64,000 bases of DNA from Metamycoplasma sp051549855 (lineage in GTDB: Bacteria; Bacillota_I; Bacilli_A; Mycoplasmatales; Metamycoplasmataceae), in NCBI RefSeq assembly GCF_051549855.1, contig NZ_CP196080.1, forward strand, positions 620,001 through 684,000, read 5' to 3'. Below the pieces are notes generated by a model that saw nothing but the letters and a program-made list of their open reading frames with translations, was not told the origin of the DNA and searched no databases. Numbering within the stretch: position 1 is the first letter of the stretch; every line of letters starts with the position of its first letter. Below, one piece after another: positions 56,093 to 64,000 of the stretch. Made by a program: the position numbers and the translations under genes.

Positions 56093-56960
56093 AAACATTT
56101 TGCTTGCAGTCAGTGGTGGTCCTGATTCAATGTTACTTGCTTACAAGTATCGCAAAGAACCAAATGTTATTGTTGCTTGCGTCAACTACCACAAACGTGT
56201 TGATAGCGACATTGATGAACAGGTTGTGCGTGATTTTTGCAAAAAATACAATTTAAAACTTGAAGTTCTAAATGTTAATGAAAAAGAAGAAAAAGTTAGC
56301 AACTTCCAAGATCATGCTAGAAAAATTCGTTATGAGTTCTTTAAAACAATTTATGAGCGAGAAAATTGTTATCAGCTAGTAGTTGCCCACCACAAAGACG
56401 ACTTTATTGAAACTTGTTTGCTGCAAAAACAACAAAAACGAAAAAAAATTTTTTTCGGAATCAAAAAACATACTTATATAAATGGGATGAATGTTTATCG
56501 TCCATTTATTTATAAACTTAGCAAAAAACAAATTTTAAAGAAATTAGCAAGCAAGAAAATTCCTTATGCTTTAGACTATACTAACGATTTAGATATTTAT
56601 GAAAGAAACAAAATTCGCAATCAATTAAAGTCAAAATCTTATTTCTATAAGCAATTGATTTTTTGAAAATTTAGATTCATAAATTTACTAAAAAGTATTA
56701 GTAATTTAAAAGTAAAAAGACAATACAAATATTGAGAAAGCAATCTTTTCTCTTGTCGTCCTGAAGTTTTAAAAGCTATTAAAAATAAAAATGAAGTACT
56801 ATATCTTTTTCTAACTATTCATTTTGGTTCAATTAATATCAGCAACAAAAAAATGAATTCAATTTGACAATTTATTGAAGCAAAAAATGGTGCAAAGCAA
56901 TACAAATTGGCAAATGATATCTTTTTAGCGAAGAAAAACAACATCTTAGTAATCAAGTAA
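56085..56960 (+). CDS. tilS: tRNA(Ile) lysidine synthase, minimal form
   Basis: A 291-residue PP-loop ATPase with AVSGGPDSMLL as the pyrophosphate-binding loop and VVAHHKDDFIET as the second family motif. It converts C34 of tRNA-Ile(CAU) to lysidine, so that AUA is read as Ile. It is shorter than most (320-460 aa): the C-terminal substrate domain is reduced to about 100 basic residues, as in other mollicutes. Overlaps pth by 8 bases. Confidence 0.9.
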
Positions 56961-56985
56961 AAGACTTATTTTGAATAAAAACACA

Positions 56986-56991
56986 TATAAT
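56986..56991 (+). promoter_or_regulatory. -10 box of ftsH
   Basis: TATAAT 26 bases before the ftsH ATG, with AAAGGAGAG as the ribosome-binding site. The -35 is weak or absent. Confidence 0.4.
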
Positions 56992-57017
56992 TTTATTAAT
57001 AATTTGAAAGGAGAGTA

Positions 57018-59300
57018 ATGGATAACCAAAACAACAAACCGAAAAAAAATGGTTTCTTCCGCTCAAAAGCAACTAAATGAGCAATAGTTATTTTAGTTCT
57101 TGTTGCAATTATTATCGGAATCGTTGTTGTTAGTGTTTTAAGAAGAACAAATGCTACTGCAATTGATCTCAACACATTCCAACAAGCCTTAAAAGATGCG
57201 TCTGCAAGTACATCAGATAACATCTACTTTACTTCGATTAGCGATAATCCATTTACAAATCAAATAGCTTTTGAATATGTAAACAATGGATCAGCATTGA
57301 ATGGTTATGTTTATGCTTCGTCAAATCAGATGAAGAGTTTATATGAACTATACCCAGTAAACAATGCAATCTGAACTGATGCTTTATCTTATGTAAAAGA
57401 TGGAAAAACTGTTATAGGTTCATTTAAATCAGTTGAAGTACCAAGAGAAAACGGATTTGTTTCATGAATTCGTCTTCTATTACCAATCATCATTTATGTC
57501 TTATTCTTTGGTCTAATCATGTTCTTAATGATGAGACAAGGACAAAGTGGTGGCTTGGGGGCAAATGCTTCAAAAAGTCAAGCTATCAGAATTCATTCAA
57601 AAACTAAATTTAGTGATATTGCTGGAAATGAAGAAGCAAAAGAAGAAGTTATGGAACTTGTCGATTTCCTTAAAAATCCTAAGAAATATACTGCTGCGGG
57701 AGCAAGAATTCCTAAAGGTATTTTATTAGGAGGTCCTCCAGGAACAGGAAAAACTTTACTTGCAAAAGCAACTGCTGGAGAAGCTAATGTGCCTTTCTTC
57801 TTTATCTCTGCTTCAAGTTTCGTTGAACTATTTGTTGGAATGGGAGCAAGAAGAGTTAGAGAAATGTTCCGTGAAGCAAGAAAATATGCACCGGCTATCA
57901 TTTTCATCGATGAGCTAGATGCAGTTGGTCGTACACGTGGAGCTGGTATTGGTGGAGGACATGATGAAAGAGAGCAAACTCTTAACCAATTGCTAGTTGA
58001 AATGGACGGTATTACAGAAAATAGTGGTGTGCTGATTATGGCAGCAACAAACCGTACTGACGTTTTAGATCCTGCACTATTGCGTCCTGGACGTTTCGAC
58101 AGAACCATCACTGTAGGATTACCAGACGTTAAAGAGCGTGAAGCAATTCTAAAACTACATGCTCGCGGAAAAAGAGTGGATAAAAACGTAAGTTTTGCTA
58201 AAGTTGCAAAACGTACCCCAGGTTTTAGTGGAGCACAATTAGAAAACGTTATTAATGAGGCTTCGTTACTAAGTGTTAGAGAAAATTCTTCAGTTATTAC
58301 TCTGGATCAAATTGATGAAGCAATCGATAGAGTAATGGCAGGACCTGCTAAAAAATCAAGAACAATTTCAAAAGATGAAAACATTGCAGTTGCCTATCAC
58401 GAAGCCGGACACGCTGTTGTTGGGCTAAAAATGAAAGGCGGAAACAAAGTTCAAAAAATTACCATCATTCCTCGTGGAAATGCTGGTGGTTACAACTTGA
58501 TGATGCCTGAAGAAGAAAAATACAATATGTCTAAACACGACTTAATTGCTGTGATAACTTCATACATGGGTGGAAGAGCAGCAGAGAAGATAATTTACGG
58601 TGCCGACAATGTTTCAACAGGTGCTAGTGATGATATTTCTCGTGCAACTCAAATTGCTCGTCGTATGGTTACTGAGTGAGGTATGAGTGAATTAGGACCT
58701 ATCAAATATGAAGAAGATAGTTCTAACCCATTCTTAGGGCGTGACTATGCTAAAAGTGCTTCATTTGGTTCTAAAGTGGCGCAAGAAATTGACTTAGCAA
58801 TTAGACACATCATTACTGAAGCAGAAAGAAAAGCTGAAGAAATCATTTCTCAAAATCGCGAATTATTAGAATTAATTAAACAAGCTCTAATTATTAAAGA
58901 AACTATTGTTGCAGAAGAAATTGAATATATTGAAAAACATATGTCATTGCCTGAGGAAGTTCTAAAAGATAAAGAACATTATGATGTTAAAAATGATGAT
59001 GAGCCTTCATTTGAAGAGTTAGTTTCATTAGCAACACAACCAAGCAAAGAAGAGGCAAAACCACAACAAGAAACTAAGGTTGAAGAAAAAGCTGAAGACT
59101 CAGCTCCTGCAGTAGTAGGACAACTAAAAGTTTCAAATGACGTTTTAGATTTTTCAATGTTTTCAAAGAAATCATCTGAATCTAAAAAAGAAGAAAAAGT
59201 CTTGGATGAAAACAATTTGACACCTCGTGAAAAAGCAATTCTTGAAAGAAGAAAAAAAGCTCAACAAGACAAAGAAAATAAAAAAGACTCTAATAATTAG
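57018..59300 (+). CDS. ftsH: ATP-dependent zinc metalloprotease FtsH
   Basis: A 760-residue membrane AAA+ protease. Two transmembrane helices flank a small outside domain (residues about 21-42 and 155-173). The AAA module has GGPPGTGKTLLA (Walker A), IIFIDELDAVG (Walker B), the SRH region TNRTDVLDPALLRPGRFDR, and the pore loop FVELFVGMG. HEAGH binds zinc. The last 120 residues are an acidic low-complexity tail ending LTPREKAILERRKKAQ. It degrades misfolded or unassembled membrane proteins. Most Trp codons are TGA. Monocistronic, ending in a terminator. Confidence 0.95.
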
Positions 59301-59302
59301 TC

Positions 59303-59328
59303 CAAAGTCAGCTTTAAGCTGGCTTTTT
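59303..59328 (+). terminator. Terminator of ftsH
   Basis: AAAGTCAGC and GCTGGCTTT (9 bp, one T-G pair) with a TTTAA loop and six Ts. Confidence 0.8.
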
Positions 59329-59347
59329 TAATACAATTAATATACTA

Positions 59348-61902
59348 ATGAAGAAAAAAATCTTTTTGTCAGTTTTAGCATTATTAGCATCCGCAATTAT
59401 TCCCACATCTATTGCCTGTGGTGTTTTAATAAATCAAAATAATAAAAAACAAAACAATATAAATATACTTGAAAAACAAATTCAAGACTTAAAAAATCAA
59501 ACCATTTCACTTAGCAAAAAACTTGCAACTAACGAAACTGAAAAAAGTAATCTTTTGATCAAAATTAGCGATTTAAACAAGTTAGTGAATGAATATAAAA
59601 ATAATCTCATAACAGCTCAAGAAAAACTTAAAGATAACGAGGATAAAAGCGGCCTAAAAATTCAAAGTTATCAAAGTACAATTGATGATTTAAAAGCCAA
59701 AATTTTGTTAAAAGATAAAGAAATTGAACAGCTTAAAGATGACTTGGATGATGTTAAAAAAACTTCTTCAACGAGTGAGTCTCACACTGATAACAAAGAC
59801 ATTCAATTGTTAAAGGCCCAGGTAGACAATCTTAATAAGATCCTAAAACACAAAGATGAACTAATTTCAGAATTAAAAAAACAAATTAGCGCCAAAAACA
59901 TTGAAAATAACGCTCTTTCTTTACGTTTAAATACACAAATTATTGATTTGAATACTGAAATTAAAAATAAAGACCAATTAATTGAAATTCTTAAAAAACA
60001 ATTAGAAGAAACAAAACATTCAAACGAAAACGATGAAAATGCACAGATTGCACAATTGAAATTTACCATTCAAACACTTATAGAACAAGTTAACACGAAG
60101 GATAAAGAGATATTAAAAGCAAAGCAAGAGTTAGAAGCATTAAAGACAAAAGATTCTAACTATTTAAAACAGATTAGTGATCTGCAGCAGAAACTCACAC
60201 AGCTAAAGACTGAAAAAGACTCATTATCCACTCAATTGAATACTCAAATCACTCAGTATCAAAATCAAATAAACACTATTCAAGAACAAAATAAAAACTT
60301 GCAAAATCAGTTAAACTTGTTACAACAAACTAACAAGCAACAAGGTGAAAATATTAAGTCTTTACAACAAACTATTACTCAAAATCAGTATGCTATATCT
60401 TCTCTAGAAGAAAAACTTAAAGACTACAATCAAATTCAACAAAAGAATTTGGATCTGGAAGCAAAAATATTAGAACTAAACAAGCAAATAGAAAATTTCA
60501 AAAAACAAAATAACACTGATTCGGAAGCAAATTCTGAAGAACAAACTTTTGATGCAGTTGAATTTTTTAAACAACATCCAGAAGAAAAACAGTATCAAGA
60601 AACAAGCGAAAATAGGCCTGTAAATTGAACTAATGAACAATACGTGCGAAAGATTGTTGATCAAAGTTTTTCATTAATGTGAGATTTTCAAGACGGAACA
60701 AACACGCCGGAACAGTATGAGTTTTAGACTATAAAAAATTAACTGATTCTAAATACACATTTTACTTTGCCACCAATTATCATGTTGCCTTGGAACTTTA
60801 TCAAGGAGACAAAGATTTTAAAGAGTATCAGCAATTAAAAAGAACCAATACAATAACAAATATTAGATTGCTAAGTCCTAAAAATTGAAAAGATAATTCT
60901 TCATCTAACACACCATCGTATTTACTAAATTTACCAAAGGATAATTGACCAAGAATTTTCTTCTTAGCTCAAAACTTTATGGATTCAACTGCTATGGATT
61001 ACAATCAAAATCCCTATCATTATGCTGATTTCGCTGTTATTGAATGAACTGTTGATCTTAATGAATTGAGTGCTATAAAATATAAGACCACAAAACAAGA
61101 TGCTCTTGAATTCAGGAGAAAATTGTTGAGAATTGTTAACAATTTTGACATAAATCCAGACGTAGATACTTTGATCAATGCAACTAAAACCGACAAGTTA
61201 TTGAGCTTAGATTATTCCACTGTCAATGACATAAAAAAATCAGGTAATGTTACAAAAACCTTCGAATCTGCATTACCTACAAGCGAACAACAAGCAAAAT
61301 CACAGTCAGCACTTGTGAAAAAATACTTACATGGTTATCAATATAATTCATCTACTGATAATGTGTATTGAGCTGGGTTTCCTTTAGTGAATGGTATTGA
61401 ATGAAAATTTTTAGCTTCAGTACCTAATCAATATTTAGCAACAAATAATGTCAATAAAGAAGATGGGGTTACTAAGAGCATTTTTACAGTTCAATCCCTG
61501 TTTCACAATCAACCAATTGCAAGTCACGGTGCTAAGTTTAATGAAAGCGCTAAATCGCTGTACTATGGACTTTCGTATGGTATTTATCAAAAAGTAGGCC
61601 CAGTAGGTGGAGTCAGCGGTGGGATGGTATTGAATGCACAAATGATGCCTATTGGTTTAATTTACGGTAATCAAGGCTGATATGATTTGCAAAATGATGA
61701 TGGTACAATGAGTAAGTATTCACTTAATATAGTGCAACCTTTTACACAACAAAAAGACATATATACTGAAAATGGAATTGCCTATGCTTTTAATTTAATA
61801 GATGGCACAGACAAACAAAAATATCCACACCAAACAAATTCTTATCGTGAACAGCTAATTGCTAAATATGGAAGCAATTACAAGACGAAACTTTTTAAAT
61901 AG
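59348..61902 (+). pseudogene. Coiled-coil lipoprotein with DUF31-type serine protease, split by a frameshift
   Basis: The first frame (59348-60727) encodes a lipoprotein (lipobox SIAC, Cys24) with about 370 residues of continuous heptad-like coiled coil, then a linker (EQTFDAVEFFKQHPEEKQY). It ends at a TAG. In the -1 frame the protease begins just before that stop (NKHAGTVWVLDYKK) and runs to 61902. The protease carries FYFATNYHVA (His), YADFAVIEW (Asp) and GPVGGVSGGMVLN (Ser): a complete trypsin-type triad. DUF31 proteins of mycoplasmas include the MIP immunoglobulin protease; no MIB gene is seen here. The shift lies between about 60660 and 60712. A lost base, a sequence error or programmed frameshifting are all possible. 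No ribosome-binding site precedes the ATG. Confidence 0.75.
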
Positions 61903-62014
61903 ATTCACTTATGTACTTGACTTTAAATCAGTGAAGTAATATAATGTTAGTGTGTTTAAAATAACTTTTTTAAACATAAATATATTTGAAACATTTCTCT
62001 AATTTGATATGAAT

Positions 62015-62046
62015 AAAAGCACGCGTCAGTTAAGAGCGTGCTTTTT
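62015..62046. terminator. Bidirectional terminator between the protease gene and yidC
   Basis: AAAGCACGC and GCGTGCTTT form a perfect 9-bp stem with an 11-base loop. Five Ts follow on the plus strand and four on the minus strand, so it can serve both converging transcripts. Confidence 0.8.
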
Positions 62047-62054
62047 ATCATACT

Positions 62055-64000
62055 TTATAATCTTGGCAAGATTTTCGTTTTATAGAATGAGGTTCTTTCT
62101 AATTTATAAACTGCCAATGTTTGACATATTTGTCAAATACCAGTAAAGATTCAGTAAATTTGAAGTCCAGCCTGGAAGATAACTCCAAAACCAACGAATA
62201 CTATTGTAATAATTGTTTGAGTACGGTTAGATTTCTTAAACGCTTCTCTTTCAACAGCATTAGTACGTAACTTATCTTTTTTTCGATTCAATATTCTTGG
62301 TAAAAGTTGAGCGAATAATTGAATTACAACTGAAATCAATATAACCGGTAAGTAACCGAATTCGCGATTGTATACTAAATTTCTTCAAGAAGTTGCAGTT
62401 AGATCTAAACCAAGGAACACTGTGCTTTTAATATCAGGAGACCCTTGAATAACCCTAAACATAACCAAAAGAATAGGTAACGTTATAAATGAGCTAATTA
62501 AAGCGGTAAACGGATTGGCTTTGTTCTTTTTATACATTTCGTTAATTTCCATCCGTTTTTTTTGTTCCATTTGTTTGTCACCTTTGTAAGGTGCATATTT
62601 TGCTTCGATTTTTGCTTTTTTAGCATTTAATTCTGTTTGTTTTGTTGAAGCAAGAATACTCTTGTATGACAATAGAATTGTGATTAGACGAGTAACAATA
62701 ATAGTAATAATAATTGCAATAATGAATGATCAACCACCAATACTATCCATTGCCCGCATCATACCCACTAACATTTTGAAGATAGGTCAAACGAAGATTC
62801 CATAGAATGGTCCGTATGATCAATAATCTCCATATGTAGCAATAGGGCGTTGTGCTTCTCCAACTAGTCCACTTAGCAATTGGCTAGGATTTACATAGTT
62901 ATTGTAATTATCTAGCAATGTGTAACCAACTAAATTAGCACCATTTTTATCAGTTTTGTTTGTTAATAATCTGTATCCTGTGTATGACCCATAAGTTCTG
63001 AAATTGTTAATTGAAATTTCTCTAAGTTTACTAATGGTTTTGTAATATGCTTCATCTACTTCAACATTTTGTTTGTTATTTTTGAAATTCAAGATAAATG
63101 CATTGATAACATCAAGCGCTGAAGCATTTTGCAATTGTTCTTCAGTCAATCCTGATTCTGAAGCTATTTTTTGTCAGTATGTTGTTGTTTTTTCTTTATC
63201 AACATACAAGCTTGCATCATTAAGATCTTGTTTGTCATAGTGTTTTTTGAATTGTTCACTACCTTCGTTAATAAATGCTTGGTACATGTCACGGTAGAAC
63301 TTAATTAGTGCATTACCGTTGGCGTTACTGTACGCCGGTAGCACTGAGAAACTACTGATTGCCAGTTTGTATTTATCACTAACTTGATCATTTGTTGTTG
63401 CTTCTGAATTATTGTTAGTTGTAGCATCAGTTGAGTTATTTGTTTTTGGAAGACTTGTAATAGCAAAGTCAAAGAAATAAATGTCTTCTAGTTTTGTTAC
63501 ATAGTCGTAGCTTGTAATGGCGTTTGACACACTTCCATCTTTATTGGTTTGTCCATAAGACAGAACCATGTAGTTTGTGCCATTGTTATAAACTACACCC
63601 TTATTAGCATCTGAGTTGTTAATTAAAGCATTACTACTATCACGCAATTGGAAAGCAAGGTTACGTGTGTATTTTTCACCATATTTTCCACCGTTGTTAT
63701 TGATTTGGTTTTTGATAGCTTCTAGTTCTTGCTTATCTTCTTTTCAAACATAAGGGTTACCATTTGTGAATCCGCCAGTGTTGACGTTTTCAAAAGTACC
63801 AGTATTGTCGTTGTAACGTAGAGGTGCTACGTTAGGCGAAACTTCTTCTTTCGCACCGTACATTTCAAAACCTGTTCCGATTTTAACTGGTGAACGAAGA
63901 ACAAACGATTGCACACAGCCAGCAAGTCCTGTTCCGATTACGAAAATAATTAGTAAAATCTTGATTCATTTTCAAATCTTTTTCAGGATATTTTTCCGAC
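62055..64000 (-). CDS. yidC: Membrane protein insertase YidC/Oxa1 (5' end beyond the window)
   Basis: About 648 residues are visible and the N-terminus is cut by the window edge. A first helix (IKILLIIFVIGTGLAGCVQSFVL) is followed by a long outside domain of roughly 350 residues. The conserved Oxa1 core follows: the YDHWSIFYGIFVWPIF-type helix at 62745-62830, SYKSILASTKQTELNAKKAKIE, MEQKKRMEINEMYKKNKANPF, FITLPILLVMFRVIQG, and the two last helices with many TGA-Trp. It inserts membrane proteins with or without Sec. The outside domain is larger than in Bacillus SpoIIIJ, which is typical of mollicute YidC. Confidence 0.9.

Noticed and set aside
62119..62136. 7-bp inverted repeat TTTGACA and TGTCAAA as a terminator
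   Set aside because: It is within the 3' coding part of yidC and has no T run on either strand.
1..64000. CRISPR arrays, insertion sequences, integrases, rRNA and tRNA genes
   Set aside because: No regularly spaced direct repeats, transposase motifs or cloverleaf-compatible segments were found on reading both strands, although a systematic search was not possible.

Overview
The window is from a mollicute of the Mycoplasma type. The DNA is very AT-rich, and nearly every protein of recognisable family reads correctly only if TGA is tryptophan rather than stop (helicases, FtsH, RplK, SerS and both giant proteins have many in-frame TGA codons). Lipoprotein signals with short lipoboxes, an ABC exporter with aromatic-cluster lipoproteins, a DUF31-type protease and homopolymer tracts point the same way. 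The degenerate sugar-PTS genes would suit a non-glycolytic, arginine-using mycoplasma of the hominis group, but that placement is an inference.

Layout. 57-4988 (+): a small EIIB-like protein without its catalytic Cys, a large SF1 helicase with a nuclease-like C-terminus, and two membrane-anchored proteins, all overlapping. 5008-5073: interlocked terminators. 5083-6968 (-): an AbiE-type toxin with two antitoxin genes, one frameshifted and one lacking its DNA-binding N-terminus, behind a 9-bp inverted repeat. 7520-8846 (+): a gene broken by two frameshifts. 9018-10217: a membrane-protein gene flanked by T16, T18 and A19 tracts. 10255-12899 (-): mnmE and rlmD. 13144-16256 (+): an EIIC-EIIA-like protein without either EIIA histidine, then a TmcAL-type enzyme. 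16327-24847 (-): a compact seven-gene operon (asnS, glycosyltransferase, RDD protein, pcrA-like helicase, a membrane protein of unknown role, degV, proline iminopeptidase). 24963-30277 (-): two aromatic-cluster lipoproteins, ABC permease, ABC ATPase and a third such lipoprotein. 30458-31585 (-): a membrane nuclease. 31782-32908 (+): rplK-rplA behind an apparent L1-binding leader. 33028-35762 (-): serS and rmuC. 36021-53265 (+): a small membrane protein and two giant coiled-coil surface proteins of almost identical length (2822 and 2821 aa). 53351-59300 (+): RecD2-like helicase, pth, tilS, ftsH. 59348-61902 (+): a coiled-coil lipoprotein-protease split by a frameshift. 62055-64000 (-): yidC, cut by the window end.

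Together the genes are housekeeping blocks (translation, tRNA modification, repair, membrane-protein insertion and quality control) alternating with fast-evolving surface and accessory loci. No tRNA, rRNA, CRISPR array or insertion sequence was seen. The points most worth following are the PTS-derived proteins without phosphorylation sites, the homopolymer-flanked locus at 9.0-10.2 kb, the AbiE remnants, the giant protein pair, and the frameshifted protease that keeps its catalytic triad.
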